From assembly GCA_009776955.1 (NCBI GenBank), contig WRMW01000001.1:62001-126000 (forward strand): a DNA stretch of 64,000 nucleotides. Reading direction: 5' to 3'. Below, one piece after another: positions 44,677 through 55,539 of this stretch (the stretch's first letter is position 1; every line of letters starts with the position of its first letter). A program made the position numbers and the translations under genes. Below the pieces are notes generated by a model. It worked only from the letters and a program-made list of their open reading frames with translations, was not told the origin of the DNA and ran no database searches. This DNA comes from Clostridiales bacterium. Lineage in GTDB: Bacteria; Bacillota; Clostridia; Peptostreptococcales; Anaerovoracaceae.

Positions 44677-44747
44677 AGTAACATGTGCGGCCAGGCGTTG
44701 CCGGGCATGTGTGTTTGTACGCTATCTGCGATGAGAGGAGAGTGTAA

Positions 44748-45680
44748 ATGGCAATTCAGAAAACCAGGGAGAGAATGGAGATACGGGAGAACTGGCACGG
44801 GCCGGACAAGCTTTGGACATTGAGCTATGTGTCCAACGACGACGGGTTCCGTGTCGTTTCTGTTGTGGTGATGGGCAAGGAGGAGTGCATAGTCTGGGAT
44901 ATGCAGTTCAACCTCTCGAATGCGCACCGTGTCGTGGCGGAGATACTTGAGCACGGCAAGAAGCCCAAGGCGCTGTTCATATCGCACGGCCATCCAGACC
45001 ATTATTTCGGCACAGAGGTCTTTTTGGCGGCTTTTCCGGGCACGCCGGTCTATGCCTATGAGGAAGATATCGAGGTCATCAAGGACCAGTTCCTGCCCAA
45101 GCTCGACCACTGGCAGGCAGAGATAGGGATCATGAACTGCCCAAGCAAGCCCATCCCTGTCGTTCCGTACACCAAGGGCGTCCTCGACCTTGACGGGTTC
45201 GAGATCGACATCATCCCGAAAATATGGGGCGATCTGAAATACAATACGGTGATGTGGATTCCGTCCATAAAGACCGTGGCCTGCAGCGACGTGGTGTTCA
45301 ATATGGCGCATCCGTTCACCTGCGAAATCACGGACAAGGGGCGCGAGCATTGGATTGAGGACCTTGAGAAGATTCGCGCTTTGGGCGCCGAGGTCATCAT
45401 TCCGGGGCATACGATGTTCGGGCTGGGCTTCGACGAGCGCGGGCTCGACTTTACGCGGGACTATGTGAAGAGAACCATCGAGGCGCTCAACACAGGCAGA
45501 CAGTCGATCAAGGACGGCGTGCCGGGCGACATCGCCGCAAAGGCGTTCTACTACGACATGGACAACCATGCGTTTGACGCGGTGCTGAAACGCAGCAATG
45601 AAATGAACGGAAACGTATTTCTTGCGGGTCGCGAGTGGAACGATCTGTGGAACGAGAATATGGGCGGCACGGACGAATAA
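44748..45680 (+). CDS. MBL-fold metallohydrolase
   Basis: A 310-residue soluble hydrolase of the metallo-beta-lactamase fold. The metal motif HxHxDH is intact (SHGHPDHYFGTE), with further ligands likely in ACSDVVF (Asp) and IIPGHTMFG (His). No signal peptide, so it is cytoplasmic. The family is broad (thiolesterases, lactonases and others) and I cannot name the substrate. ATG 44748 follows GAGGAGAG. Monocistronic by layout, with its own promoter. Confidence 0.85.
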   Translation: MAIQKTRERMEIRENWHGPDKLWTLSYVSNDDGFRVVSVVVMGKEECIVWDMQFNLSNAHRVVAEILEHGKKPKALFISHGHPDHYFGTEVFLAAFPGTPVYAYEEDIEVIKDQFLPKLDHWQAEIGIMNCPSKPIPVVPYTKGVLDLDGFEIDIIPKIWGDLKYNTVMWIPSIKTVACSDVVFNMAHPFTCEITDKGREHWIEDLEKIRALGAEVIIPGHTMFGLGFDERGLDFTRDYVKRTIEALNTGRQSIKDGVPGDIAAKAFYYDMDNHAFDAVLKRSNEMNGNVFLAGREWNDLWNENMGGTDE

Positions 45681-45745
45681 GGGTCGCAGAGAGCGCGAAC
45701 CTAGGATATTTTTACAATAATAGATAATATAGGGAGGACATAACA

Positions 45746-46570
45746 ATGGGAAGATTGAATGGAAAAGTTGCAATAGTCACGGGCGGCGGCGGCGGCATCG
45801 GCGCAGCTATCGCAAAGGCGTATATCGCTGAGGGGGCAAAAGTCCTTATAACGGGGCGTCGCAAGGAAAAGCTTGAGGAATTTGCGGCGGGGCTTCCGGC
45901 GGACAGCATCACATGCTTCGCAGGGGACATCACCAAGATTGAGGACGCCGAGGCGATGGTGGAGGCGGTCTGCGCGAAGTTCGGCAAGCTCAATGTGCTT
46001 GTGAACAATGCGGGGATAGACCCGCCCGGCACTGTTGTGGACATTCCCATACAGCAATGGCACGACATAATCAACACAAACATAAACGGTATGTTCTACA
46101 TGACGCGCTTTGCGATTCCTAAGATGATCGAGGCGGGCGGCGGCTCCATTATCAATGTGGCGTCGCTTGCGGGCGTGCGTGCGATTCCGGCGATGCCTGC
46201 GTACAGCACGACGAAGGCGGGCATGGTGGGATTCACGAACGCGGTGGCGCTCGACTATGGCGACAAGGGCATACGCATCAATATAATCAGCCCAGGGGCG
46301 ACGGCCACCGACATGCTCAAGACAGGCATGGCGGGGCTCGCAAAGGCTCAGGATACGGATATCTACGGGGCACTTGGCCTGCTTACGCGTTTCATTCCCA
46401 TAAAGCGCGCGGCGGAACCGGAGGAAATGGCGCCGGCGGCGGTGTTCTTCGCCAGCGACGAGTCGAGCTATATAACGGGGCAGAACCTATTGGTTGATGG
46501 CGGCGCGACGGTTGTGGATCCGTGCGGCGCGTCGGTCAGCTCGCTTGGCAAGGCGTGGGGCGACGAGTAG
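45746..46570 (+). CDS. SDR family oxidoreductase
   Basis: A 274-residue classical short-chain dehydrogenase with cofactor motif [21 protein letters not shown], the catalytic serine in NVASLAG and YSTTKAG (Tyr-x-x-x-Lys). The arginine pair after the second strand (TGRRKEK) suggests NADP preference. It resembles FabG-like and glucose-dehydrogenase-like members; substrate unknown. ATG 45746 follows AGGGAGGA. The next gene starts about 30 bases after its stop. Confidence 0.87.
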   Translation: MGRLNGKVAIVTGGGGGIGAAIAKAYIAEGAKVLITGRRKEKLEEFAAGLPADSITCFAGDITKIEDAEAMVEAVCAKFGKLNVLVNNAGIDPPGTVVDIPIQQWHDIINTNINGMFYMTRFAIPKMIEAGGGSIINVASLAGVRAIPAMPAYSTTKAGMVGFTNAVALDYGDKGIRINIISPGATATDMLKTGMAGLAKAQDTDIYGALGLLTRFIPIKRAAEPEEMAPAAVFFASDESSYITGQNLLVDGGATVVDPCGASVSSLGKAWGDE

Positions 46571-46599
46571 GTGAGCGACAACCGGGGAGACGGGAGAGC

Positions 46600-49500
46600 T
46601 TGAGCAAGGGCGACTTGAAAAAGAATAAGGAGTTCAGCAAGCCGGCAACTCCGGCCGATATTGACATCGTTATGCCAGAGCTCGGCTCTGCGGAGCTTCC
46701 GCGCATTTTTGATTTAGACGACATGCTTTCACCAAAGATGGTGGCGGAGCTTGAAAAGATTTCAGACGAGGCCGAAAGGCTGGCGGCGGAGCGGGCGGCG
46801 GCGGAGCGTATTGCTGCAGAGAAAGCAGAAGCAGCACGTCGGGAAGCCGAGCGGTTAGAGGCCGAGCGTCGGGAAGCGGAACGGTTAGAGGCGGAGCGAC
46901 TGGAAGCTGAACGTATAGCCGCAGAGAAGGCGGAGGCCGAGCGTCTGGAAGCGGAACGTCTTGAGGCGGAACGTCTGGAAGCTGAGCGTATAGCCGCAGA
47001 GAAAGCAGAAGCTGAACGGTTAGAGGCGGAACGTCTGGAAGCCGAACGGTTAGAGGCGGAGCGGCTAGAAGCCGAGCGCCTGGAAGCCGAACGGTTAGAG
47101 GCGGAGCGTCTGGAAGCGGAACGGTTAGAGGCGGAGCGTCGGGAAGCGGAACGTATAGCCGCAGAGAAGGCGGAAGCCGAGCGTCTGGAAGCTGAACGTA
47201 TAGCCGCAGAGAAGGCGGAAGCCGAGCGGTTAGAGGCCGAGCGTCTGGAAGCGGAACGTCTTGAGGCGGAGCGACTGGAAGCTGAGCGTATAGAGGCCGA
47301 GCGGTTAGAGGCGGAGCGTCGGGAAGCTGAACGTATAGAGGCCGAGCGACTGGAAGCTGAGCGCATTGCCGCAGAGAAGGTGGAAGCCGAGCGTCTGGAA
47401 GCCGAGCGTCTGGAATCCGAACGTATAGCCGCAGAGAAAGCGGAAGCTGAGCGTCTGGAAGCCGAACGTATAGAGGCTGAGCGACTGGAAGCTGAACGTA
47501 TAGCCGCAGAGAAGGCGGAAGCCGAGCGGTTAGAGGCCGAGCGTATAGAGGCTGAGCGTCTGGAAGCGGAACGTATTGCCGCAGAGAAGGCGGAAGCCGA
47601 GCGTCTGGAAGCTGAACGGTTAGAGGCGGAGCGTCTGGAAGCGGAACGGTTAGAGGCGGAGCGGCTGGAAGCCGAACGTATAGAGGCCGAGCGACTGGAA
47701 GCTGAACGTATAGCCGCAGAGAAGGCGGAAGCCGAGCGGTTAGCGGCCGAGCGGTTAGAGGCGGAGCGTCTGGAAGCAACGGATGTGGATATTGCCGAGG
47801 GGGATGCGGGGCCGACGGATGTGGATGCGTGGATTGCCGCGACCCTTTCGGAGCCGGCGGCAACAGAGGCTGATATAGAGGCGAAAGCGGCTGAGCCGCC
47901 ATCGGGAGTGATTAAGGGGCTAAAGGGGTGGTTGGCCGCACGGTTCGTACGGGAGCCGGAAGCGGACGCCACTGCAGATATTGCAGAGGAAGCGGTAGAA
48001 GCCGCCGATGACGTGGCGGACGCCCCCGTAGAAATGACCGAAGAAGCCATCGAGGAAGCGACGGATGTGGATGCGTGGATTGCCGCAACGCTTTCGGAGC
48101 CGGCGGACGAGGAAGCGGCCGAAGTCACTGAAGATATTGCCGAGGAAAAAACCGCCGCCCCTGAACCCGAGGCCGTGGCGCCGCAGGAAAGCCCGATTCA
48201 AAGGCGCCGCAGAGAGCTTATGGAGTGGCTGATATCCAAAGGGGCTGCAGAGGAAGCCATAAAGCCAGAGGGCGAGGAAGCCGCATCGCAGGCGACGGAG
48301 GAAGCCCCTGAGATAGATGAGGCAAAAGCCTCTCTAGACGAGGCACTGGATGAAGGGTCTGCATTTTCGGATATAAAAGGATTGATTCAAAGAGGGCTTC
48401 GCCGGATAGGCGGCGGGATTGCGGCGCTGTTTGCGCGGATGCAGGGAAAGCCGGAGGCAGGAGCCGAGGAAGCGCCCGAAGTCGAGGGAGTGTTCGAGGC
48501 AGATGAAGAGCCTGAAGCCGAAGAAGCGCTCGAAATAGAGGAGACGCCCGAAGCAGAAGAAACGTTCGAGGCAGATGAAGAGCCTGAAGCCGAAGAAGCG
48601 CTCGGAATAGAGGAAACACCCGAAGCCGAGGAAGCGTCCGAACCCGAAACAGCGGAGCCAGAGCCGGAGCCGGAGCGAAAAGTGGTCGTGGCGCCACGTG
48701 ACCCGCAGAAAAGGCCTCCTCCATCACGACGCAGACGCAGGAAGAAGAAAAAAAAGATCGGCATAGCCGGAAATATTGTGCGATGCTTTTTCATATTGGT
48801 GGCGGTTCTGTTGTTCGCAGGCATCGGATACGGCGCCAATTACCTATATGGCATCCTTGACGACCTTCCAAGGCACGACCTTGAGGGCATCGAGGCGAGC
48901 CTTAAGGTAATGAGCACGATCTACGACGATGAAGGCAAGGAAATGCAGGATGTCTTCATTTCGGACGCACGGCGGGAGTTGGTGACGTACGAGGAAATTC
49001 CCCAAGACCTTATCAACGCCATAGTCGCGATAGAGGACAGGACTTTTTGGGAGCACAAAGGCTTCAATGTCATACGCATTGTGGGAGCGATACTCGAATG
49101 GCAAACTGGCGTCACCAGCGAGATTGTCGGGACCAGCACGATTTCACAGCAGCTTGCCCGGAACATCTGGCTGGCGGAGACCCGCTCAGACCGCGATTTT
49201 GAACGCAAGATCAAAGAGGCGTTTTATGCCCGCGAGCTTGAGCAAAACCTTACAAAAGAGGAAATACTTACGCACTACCTGAATATGGTGGCGCTCGGCA
49301 ACCACAGCTACGGCGTGGCGGCAGCGGCCCGGCTTTATTACGACAAGGACCTGTCCGAGCTGACCCTGCTCGAATGTGCGGCGTTGGCCGCGCTTCCGCA
49401 GTCGCCCACAAGGTATTCAATGATAAGCACGGTGCCTCCGGGCTTTGTCGACCCGAACGACCCCGACATATTGCTCGTCACCAACGAGTATGTCTTTATG

Positions 49501-51894
49501 TACAACGAAAGCGCCGTGCCGCGTATTCGGTTGGTCCTTGATTTAATGTACGATCAGGGCTATATCACGGAAACGCAGTACAGGTACGCGCTCAACGACG
49601 ATATACGTCGCTATCTGCGCCCGCAGCCGCTCCAGAGCTTCGACAATTCATCGTTCTTCGTAACCTGGCTTATCAACAACGTCGCGGACGACCTGGTCAT
49701 AAATTATCCAAACGATTTCCCGGACAGCGAGGTGGCTCGCCAATTGATTTACACCGGCGGCCTTGAGATACACAGCACATTCAACCATCGCATCCAGGAT
49801 ATAGCCACTGAGGAGTTTGAGGACCCCGCCAATTACCCGGTCGCTTTTCTAAGGTATGACAGGCAGGGCAACGCGCGGAGCGAAAGCCAGGACATAATAC
49901 TGTTCAGCTATGAAAATATGTTTATTGACCGCAGCGACCCCGAAGCTGGACAAGCCCAGCCTGGTGACGAGGGTAGGCCGGAAGCGGTGCCCACCAAGGA
50001 GGATATGGCCGGCATCGGCGAACCGTGGTTTTACCTTAACGACGACGATTTTGAGATTCTGCCGGACGGCGGAATGAGGATTTTTGCCGGCCCTGAGAAG
50101 CGGCTTGGCATATATATGACTAGCGGGAGCTGGGGGGAGGAAATCTCGGTCGAGATCAAGGACTTCTTCACAAGGCCGCCGGGCAGTTTTTATATTGTGA
50201 AGGGCGGCGTGGTGCATATACCCAACGACTACAAGGCGATGGACGAGGAAGGGCATTTGATCCTGTCGGCGGAGTTTTTTGGAAGCGAGCACAATGTTTT
50301 CACGTTTTCGCCTTTTCCGGAAGGCGAGGTAAGGGAGAACGGCACGGCGGGCGAGTATTGGATAGGGCCGGACTATTTTACGCTCGACCAGCCTGTAATT
50401 CAGCCGCAGGGCGCAACCGTGATAATAGAGCATAACACGGGGCAGGTAAAGGGCATGGTGGGCGGCCGCGAGATTGAAGGGTCCATGCAGTTCAATAGGG
50501 CATTGGCGCCTAGGCAGCCTGGCTCGACCATGAAGCCGCTCGCTACTTACGGCGCCGCGCTCCAGCAGTCTGCCGACGGGATACCGGTCGAATCGACGGA
50601 GGTTTCCTTCGGGGAGTTCTGGACATCGGCATCCATAATCGACGATAAAGAGATGGAATACGAGGGCCGCGTATGGCCGAGAAACTGGTACGGCGGCTAT
50701 AGGGGCCCGCAGACCATGCGCAGAGCCATAGAGCAGTCTGGCAACGTATGCGCAGTGCGCGCCCAGCTTGCGGTCGGCAATAAGCGAGGGGTCGATTTCC
50801 TGAAGGAACTGGGCATTACCACGGTGGTTGAAACGGGCACGGTGAACGACCTCAACCCGTCGGCGCTTGCCCTTGGGGGCATGACCGTGGGGCTGAGGCC
50901 TATCGAGAACGCAACGGCATACGGCGTGTTCGCCAATGGCGGAGTCCGCGTAGACCCGATCGGATATACAAGGGTGCTTTACAAGAACGGGGATGTCCTG
51001 CTTGACGGGACGCCGAGGGAAACCCAGGTGATGGATCCAGGTGCCGCGTTCATTATGAACGATATGCTCAGGACAACGATAACGAGCGGCATATCTTCGC
51101 GGGCGGGCGTCCGCGGCGTGCCGGTGGCAGGCAAGACGGGCACGTCATCCGAAAACTTCGATGCATGGTTTGTCGGCAGCACTCCTAAGTACACGGCGGC
51201 GGTGTGGCTCGGCATCGACACCGCAATAGAGATGTCGCAGGGTTCTGTGGCGGCGTCGGCGGTGTTCAGCAAGATGCTCGGGCGCATTTACGAGGACGAG
51301 GAAGACCCCGGCGAGTTTATGCCTATGCCGACCAACGTCGAAAGGAGCTCGGTGGACGGCATAACCGACTACTTCGTTATAGGCACGAAGCCGGACCACC
51401 TGAGATACGGCGACTTGATATGCCTGGAGTCGAACTATCTTGCGACTCCGCTATGTATAGATACAGAGCGCCGGGTCACAAGGCCGCTCAATGGGTGGAT
51501 TGGTGAAACGACAGGCGATGACGACGCTCCGATGGCGGAGGTGGATGTGCCTGTCTGGTACTGTCCGCTGCATAATGACGACCATATAAAATACCCGATA
51601 GATCCAGCGCCCGCCCCTCCGCCGGGGCCGTCCGTCGCTCAGGACGAACCCAGCAGGCCTAGGCCTGATCCAGGCGGCGGCGGTGGCGGCGGCGGCGGTG
51701 ACGATCCAGGCGGCGGCGACGATCCAGGCGGCGGCGACGATCCAGGCGGCGGCGACGATCCAGGTGGCGGTGACGATCCCGGTGGGGGCGATGATCCCGG
51801 CGGAGGCGATGATCCCGGTGGCGGCGACGACCCAGGCGGCGGCGACGATCCTGGCGGCGGCGATGTCGGGCCTGGAGGCGACCCTGGAGGGTAA
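46600..51894 (+). CDS. class A penicillin-binding protein with a giant cytoplasmic E/R-rich repeat domain
   Basis: Bifunctional peptidoglycan synthase of about 1764 residues, roughly twice the usual PBP1A size. I take TTG 46600 as start (GGGGAG 10 bases upstream); other non-ATG starts are possible and the frame extends into the SDR gene. Residues about 55-394 are a pentapeptide AERLE-type repeat, followed by an acidic region and a basic stretch ([10 protein letters not shown]) before a single membrane segment (about 727-750). All of this lies on the cytoplasmic side. Outside are the GT51 glycosyltransferase (Glu812 in [10 protein letters not shown]) and the transpeptidase with Ser1309 (STMK), Ser1380 (SGN) and Lys1512 (KTGTS). 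The tail is GGGDDP repeats. Confidence 0.9.
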   Translation: MSKGDLKKNKEFSKPATPADIDIVMPELGSAELPRIFDLDDMLSPKMVAELEKISDEAERLAAERAAAERIAAEKAEAARREAERLEAERREAERLEAERLEAERIAAEKAEAERLEAERLEAERLEAERIAAEKAEAERLEAERLEAERLEAERLEAERLEAERLEAERLEAERLEAERREAERIAAEKAEAERLEAERIAAEKAEAERLEAERLEAERLEAERLEAERIEAERLEAERREAERIEAERLEAERIAAEKVEAERLEAERLESERIAAEKAEAERLEAERIEAERLEAERIAAEKAEAERLEAERIEAERLEAERIAAEKAEAERLEAERLEAERLEAERLEAERLEAERIEAERLEAERIAAEKAEAERLAAERLEAERLEATDVDIAEGDAGPTDVDAWIAATLSEPAATEADIEAKAAEPPSGVIKGLKGWLAARFVREPEADATADIAEEAVEAADDVADAPVEMTEEAIEEATDVDAWIAATLSEPADEEAAEVTEDIAEEKTAAPEPEAVAPQESPIQRRRRELMEWLISKGAAEEAIKPEGEEAASQATEEAPEIDEAKASLDEALDEGSAFSDIKGLIQRGLRRIGGGIAALFARMQGKPEAGAEEAPEVEGVFEADEEPEAEEALEIEETPEAEETFEADEEPEAEEALGIEETPEAEEASEPETAEPEPEPERKVVVAPRDPQKRPPPSRRRRRKKKKKIGIAGNIVRCFFILVAVLLFAGIGYGANYLYGILDDLPRHDLEGIEASLKVMSTIYDDEGKEMQDVFISDARRELVTYEEIPQDLINAIVAIEDRTFWEHKGFNVIRIVGAILEWQTGVTSEIVGTSTISQQLARNIWLAETRSDRDFERKIKEAFYARELEQNLTKEEILTHYLNMVALGNHSYGVAAAARLYYDKDLSELTLLECAALAALPQSPTRYSMISTVPPGFVDPNDPDILLVTNEYVFMYNESAVPRIRLVLDLMYDQGYITETQYRYALNDDIRRYLRPQPLQSFDNSSFFVTWLINNVADDLVINYPNDFPDSEVARQLIYTGGLEIHSTFNHRIQDIATEEFEDPANYPVAFLRYDRQGNARSESQDIILFSYENMFIDRSDPEAGQAQPGDEGRPEAVPTKEDMAGIGEPWFYLNDDDFEILPDGGMRIFAGPEKRLGIYMTSGSWGEEISVEIKDFFTRPPGSFYIVKGGVVHIPNDYKAMDEEGHLILSAEFFGSEHNVFTFSPFPEGEVRENGTAGEYWIGPDYFTLDQPVIQPQGATVIIEHNTGQVKGMVGGREIEGSMQFNRALAPRQPGSTMKPLATYGAALQQSADGIPVESTEVSFGEFWTSASIIDDKEMEYEGRVWPRNWYGGYRGPQTMRRAIEQSGNVCAVRAQLAVGNKRGVDFLKELGITTVVETGTVNDLNPSALALGGMTVGLRPIENATAYGVFANGGVRVDPIGYTRVLYKNGDVLLDGTPRETQVMDPGAAFIMNDMLRTTITSGISSRAGVRGVPVAGKTGTSSENFDAWFVGSTPKYTAAVWLGIDTAIEMSQGSVAASAVFSKMLGRIYEDEEDPGEFMPMPTNVERSSVDGITDYFVIGTKPDHLRYGDLICLESNYLATPLCIDTERRVTRPLNGWIGETTGDDDAPMAEVDVPVWYCPLHNDDHIKYPIDPAPAPPPGPSVAQDEPSRPRPDPGGGGGGGGGDDPGGGDDPGGGDDPGGGDDPGGGDDPGGGDDPGGGDDPGGGDDPGGGDDPGGGDVGPGGDPGG
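46762..47781 (+). repeat. 15-bp-unit tandem repeat encoding AERLE pentads in the PBP
   Basis: About 68 degenerate copies of a 15-base unit (gcg-gag-cgt-ctg-gaa type) encode ERLEA pentads with periodic AAEKAEAER breaks that form a longer register of 30-55 bases. Alternating Glu and Arg/Lys with no Pro or Gly predicts a long rigid single helix or coiled coil. Several frames are stop-free here, which creates false antisense reading frames. Confidence 0.9.
51673..51870 (+). repeat. 18-bp tandem repeat encoding GGGDDP at the PBP C-terminus
   Basis: Roughly ten near-identical copies of ggcggcggcgacgatcca-type units encode (GGGDDP)n. This gives a flexible, acidic, extracytoplasmic tail. Slippage during replication would easily change the copy number. 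Confidence 0.9.
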
Positions 51895-51896
51895 TA

Positions 51897-52316
51897 ATGG
51901 TCAACCATGAAACGAATGAAAGCGGCAATATCCGTATAGGGCGCGGCGTTGTTGAAAGCGTCAGCGCACACGTGGTAGGCACTTTTGAGGGGCACATTAT
52001 AGTCAGTGACCGTAGGGGGCGCATGAAGCATAGCCCAGCGGTGCGTGCGGAAAGCGAAAAAGGCTTTGCTCGTGCACGTATGCGTGAGGGCAGACTAGAT
52101 ATAAAATTGTATCTTATAGTGCAGTTTGGCACGAGCATGCGCAAGTCGGCCAAGACGCTTGCCGATAGGCTTCGTGAGGAATTTCCCTTGCAGACAGGTA
52201 TAGAGGTGGGGCTTGTGACCATGGTGTTTGTCGGGACGCTTGCAGAGAAGCTCTCCAAGAGGCACGTTGTCTTTGTCGATGATGGCAAGCAATGCGAAAT
52301 CGTCGAGGATGAGTGA
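51897..52316 (+). CDS. Asp23/Gls24 family protein
   Basis: A 139-residue Asp23-domain protein. Members are alkaline-shock or envelope-stress proteins in Bacillota, and the short form often precedes DAK-type fatty-acid kinase and recG genes. Visible core: IGRGVVESVSAHVVGTFEGH and GLVTMVFVG. ATG 51897 lies 5 bases after GGAGGG, which overlaps the PBP stop region. No DAK gene follows here. The stop overlaps the recG start by 8 bases. Confidence 0.8.
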   Translation: MVNHETNESGNIRIGRGVVESVSAHVVGTFEGHIIVSDRRGRMKHSPAVRAESEKGFARARMREGRLDIKLYLIVQFGTSMRKSAKTLADRLREEFPLQTGIEVGLVTMVFVGTLAEKLSKRHVVFVDDGKQCEIVEDE

Positions 52317-54462
52317 GAGCGGGGCACCTTTTTCGCCGGGCGATCCGGTCACAGCATTGCACGGTGTCGGCAAGGCACGTGCGGAGATATTGGCAAAAAT
52401 TGATATTAATGCCATAGAAGATCTGCTATGGCATTTTCCTAGGCGTTATGAAGATAGGCGGCGCCCTGTGCCGGTGGGGGCGCTCAAAGACGGCGAGGCG
52501 GCTCTTGCGCGTGTGCACGTGAGAAAGATTTCTGCGCCGCCATCGTTTGTGCATGGCAAAGGAGCGCCCAGAATACCTATGAAGGTGCATTGTTTCGATG
52601 AGAGCGGCGAGCTTGTCCTGCTCTTTTTCAACGCTCGATGGCTGTCGCGGGCATTTAGCGAGGGAGGGGAGTATTGGGTCTATGGTACGCCTCGCCGAGA
52701 CCTTGCCGGAGCCACCATGACACATCCTGACTTTGAGGAAATCACGAACGAGGACGAGGGGCGAGAGGATGGGCAGTCCGGCAAGGGGATTGTGCCTGTC
52801 TACCCGCTTACGGCAGGGATTACGCAGAAATATCTACGCAGCCTTGTTCGTGCCGCGTTGCCTGCTGCGGCTTTGGTGGATGATGCATTGCCGTCAGGGC
52901 TGACAAGGGAGCGTCGGCTTGCCCCGGCATCCTACTCGCTTGCGAACATACACTTTCCGGAAGATGAGCATGGGCTTAACGCCGCCCGCTATCGTTTGGT
53001 CTATGAAGAGCTGTTTTTGCTTCAGATGCGCCTGCTTTACGCTCGTGGCCTTGCGGCATCAGAGGAGACAGGGGGGCGTATCTGTGCGGAGGGAGTCGTG
53101 GAGAGCGATGCGGCTTCGCTTTTCCCATACGAGCTTACGGGCGCTCAGAGCCGGGCCATAAGCGAGATACGCGCCGATATGGCGAGCGTGTCGCCGATGA
53201 ATAGGCTGCTGCAAGGCGATGTCGGCTCAGGCAAGACGGCGGTCGCCGCCGCTGCGGCGCTGTTTGCTGCAAAGAGCGGCTATCAGACTGCAGTGATGGC
53301 GCCTACGGAGATACTTGCGTCACAGCATGCAGGGGAGTTCGCGCTTATGTTCAAAGGAACAAACGCCCGCACGGCATTGCTTACGTCAGGCCTTTCGGCG
53401 GCGGAAAAACGAGAGGTCAGGGAAGCCCTTAAAAGTGGCAGCATAGACATCGTGATAGGCACGCATGCGCTTATTGAGCCGGATGTGGTTTTTTCGCGGC
53501 TAGGCCTTGTGGTGACGGACGAGCAGCACCGTTTCGGTGTGCGCCAGCGCCTAGGCCTGCAGAAAAAGGGCACGGCGCCAGACACTCTGGTCATGACTGC
53601 CACGCCTATACCCAGGACGCTGGCGCTGATGCTTTACGCAGACCTCGACGTGTCTGTGCTGGATGAGATGCCGCCGGGGAGAAAAGCCGTCGCGACGCGT
53701 TTCGTCAACTCGGCGAAGCGGGACGCGGTGTACGATTTCGCGGAACGTGAGATGGAAAAGGGGCGGCAGGTGTACGTAGTGGCACCTATGATAGGGGACG
53801 AGGGAGACATGAGCGGAGAGGGCGAGGGTGCGACCCCTGGCGTAGGCGATGAGCCCCCTTGCGACGGCGATGCAGGCGTCCCGATGGCGACGGCCCTGGG
53901 CTTGGGGGAGGAGCTTGCCGCACGGTTTCCGCATAGATGCGTAAAAGCGCTCCACGGACGGATGAAGACAGTGCATAAAGACGGGATAATGCGCGAGTTT
54001 GCGGCGGGAGATATAGACATGCTTGTCAGCACGGTAGTTATCGAAGTCGGCGTAAATATACCGAACGCCACAATGATGATCGTCGAGAACTCGGAACGCT
54101 TCGGGCTTGCGCAGCTTCACCAATTGCGCGGGCGCGTCGGCCGCGGCGCGGACAAATCGTATTGTGTGCTCATCTCGGATTCGGAGTCGGAACTTTCCAT
54201 AAAGCGCGGCGAGGCCCTTGCGTCCGAGCAGGACGGGTTTCGCATAGCGGAGCTTGACTTGAGTTTGCGCGGGCCAGGCGACCTTTTCGGCGTCCGGCAA
54301 CACGGGCTGCCAGAGTTCAAGATTGCAGACCCCGCGAAACATATAGGGATACTTGCGCAGGCAAGCGAGGATGCAAAGGCGCTTTTGGCCTGCGACCCAG
54401 GGCTGGAGCTTGAAGAGCATGCGGCTCTGCGGCGAATGATAGGGGAAGGGAAGGGTTCATGA
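52309..54462 (+). CDS. recG: ATP-dependent DNA helicase RecG
   Basis: Remodels stalled replication forks and Holliday junctions. 717 residues: N-terminal wedge/OB domain (LHGVGKARAEILAK, LLWHFPRRYEDR), helicase motifs I (GDVGSGKTAVA), II as DEQH (VTDEQHRFGVRQR), III (MTATPIPRTLALM) and VI (QLRGRVGRG). A Gly/Glu/Pro-rich insert of about 25 residues (MSGEGEGATPGVGDEPP) interrupts the second helicase lobe at about 505-530. ATG 52309 overlaps the asp23 end; the frame extends further upstream without support. Confidence 0.95.
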   Translation: MSESGAPFSPGDPVTALHGVGKARAEILAKIDINAIEDLLWHFPRRYEDRRRPVPVGALKDGEAALARVHVRKISAPPSFVHGKGAPRIPMKVHCFDESGELVLLFFNARWLSRAFSEGGEYWVYGTPRRDLAGATMTHPDFEEITNEDEGREDGQSGKGIVPVYPLTAGITQKYLRSLVRAALPAAALVDDALPSGLTRERRLAPASYSLANIHFPEDEHGLNAARYRLVYEELFLLQMRLLYARGLAASEETGGRICAEGVVESDAASLFPYELTGAQSRAISEIRADMASVSPMNRLLQGDVGSGKTAVAAAAALFAAKSGYQTAVMAPTEILASQHAGEFALMFKGTNARTALLTSGLSAAEKREVREALKSGSIDIVIGTHALIEPDVVFSRLGLVVTDEQHRFGVRQRLGLQKKGTAPDTLVMTATPIPRTLALMLYADLDVSVLDEMPPGRKAVATRFVNSAKRDAVYDFAEREMEKGRQVYVVAPMIGDEGDMSGEGEGATPGVGDEPPCDGDAGVPMATALGLGEELAARFPHRCVKALHGRMKTVHKDGIMREFAAGDIDMLVSTVVIEVGVNIPNATMMIVENSERFGLAQLHQLRGRVGRGADKSYCVLISDSESELSIKRGEALASEQDGFRIAELDLSLRGPGDLFGVRQHGLPEFKIADPAKHIGILAQASEDAKALLACDPGLELEEHAALRRMIGEGKGS

Positions 54463-55025
54463 GGGTCATCGCAGGGGATTTCAAAGGACGCAGGCTTGTC
54501 GCGCCTAAAGGCGCGGATGTGCGACCGACGGCAGACCGCGTCAAGGAAGCGATTTTCAGCATGGTGCAGCCAGAGCTTGAAAACGCCGTCTGCCTTGATA
54601 TGTTTGCCGGCACTGGCGCGCTCGGGATAGAAGCGCTTTCGCGTGGCGCGGCACGGGTATATTTTTGTGACAACGCATCCGCTTCGTTGGCCGCGTTGGA
54701 AAAAAACCTGGATATCTGCCATGCGGAAGGGCGTCGTACGGTCGTGACAAAAGGCGACTGGCACATAGCTGTCGCAAATATTACAGAAAAATGTAATCTT
54801 GTTTTCATTGACGCGCCTTACGAGATGTGCGAATATTATCCACAAATACTGAAAGCGCTTGCTGTGCACGGCGTGCTGGAGGCTGGTGCGGGCATCGTGA
54901 TTGAGCGGGACGCCCAGAAGGGCGGATACGGGCTGCCGGATGCTTTTGTGAAAGTGCGTGAAAAGCGCTACGGCGGCACCTGCGTCGACCTTTTGATTTA
55001 CGGCAGTATCGGAGAGGCGGAATGA
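54459..55025 (+). CDS. rsmD: 16S rRNA (guanine(966)-N2)-methyltransferase
   Basis: SAM-dependent enzyme that methylates G966 in 16S rRNA. 188 residues: MRVIAGDFKGRRLVAPKG, PTADRVKEAIFSM, the SAM motif DMFAGTGALGIEALSRGA and the catalytic DAPYEM (in place of NPPY). ATG 54459 overlaps the recG TGA (ATGA), and its own stop overlaps the coaD start in the same way. Confidence 0.95.
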   Translation: MRVIAGDFKGRRLVAPKGADVRPTADRVKEAIFSMVQPELENAVCLDMFAGTGALGIEALSRGAARVYFCDNASASLAALEKNLDICHAEGRRTVVTKGDWHIAVANITEKCNLVFIDAPYEMCEYYPQILKALAVHGVLEAGAGIVIERDAQKGGYGLPDAFVKVREKRYGGTCVDLLIYGSIGEAE

Positions 55026-55504
55026 CAGAAGACAGGATATTGTATGCAGGCACTTTTGACCCAGTGACCAACGGCCACCTTGATGTGATGCGCAGGGCGG
55101 CGAACCTTTGCGGCACATTGGTGGTGGGGGTGCTTGAGAACGCCGAAAAGCGGCCAATGTACAGCCTTGAGCAGCGCGTTGAGATGCTCAGGCTTGCATC
55201 GGAAGACATTGAGAGCATTGAAGTGATTCACTATAGCGGCCTTTTGGCGGACTATGTGAACGCAAACAATTTTTGCGCAGTTGTCCGCGGGCTGAGGGCT
55301 GCCATGGATTTTGAGTACGAGATACGAATTGCGCAGATGAACGCGAAGCTGTTCAGGGAAGGCGTTGAAACCATTTTCCTGATGTCGAACCCAGCCCATT
55401 CGTTCATAAGTTCGGGCATCGTGAAAGAGGTATTCGTGCTTGGCGGCAATATAGAAGGGCTTGTGCCGTCCAAGGTTTTCGAATATATGAAAAGTATGGT
55501 ATAA
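55022..55504 (+). CDS. coaD: phosphopantetheine adenylyltransferase
   Basis: Fourth enzyme of coenzyme A synthesis, making dephospho-CoA. 160 residues with the nucleotidyltransferase HxGH-type motif (AGTFDPVTNGHLDVM), RGLRAAMDFEYE and the HSFISSGIVKEV motif. ATG overlaps the rsmD stop. The last codons coincide with a TATAAT that may drive the next gene. Confidence 0.96.
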   Translation: MTEDRILYAGTFDPVTNGHLDVMRRAANLCGTLVVGVLENAEKRPMYSLEQRVEMLRLASEDIESIEVIHYSGLLADYVNANNFCAVVRGLRAAMDFEYEIRIAQMNAKLFREGVETIFLMSNPAHSFISSGIVKEVFVLGGNIEGLVPSKVFEYMKSMV

Positions 55505-55505
55505 T
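55497..55505 (+). promoter_or_regulatory. possible extended -10 before the coiled-coil gene
   Basis: TGGTATAAT (TG-n-TATAAT) spans the coaD stop codon, about 34 bases upstream of the next ATG. No good -35 is visible. Confidence 0.4.
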
Positions 55506-55539
55506 TGTATGATAAGCACAGAGTGTTTTGGAGGGTGAA

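Noticed and set aside
46536-48128. Long antisense open frames (530 and 410 residues) across the PBP repeat region
   Set aside because: They are by-products of the 15-bp repeat, which lacks stops in several frames. Their products are low-complexity Ser/Arg or Pro/Leu strings without any domain or start signal.
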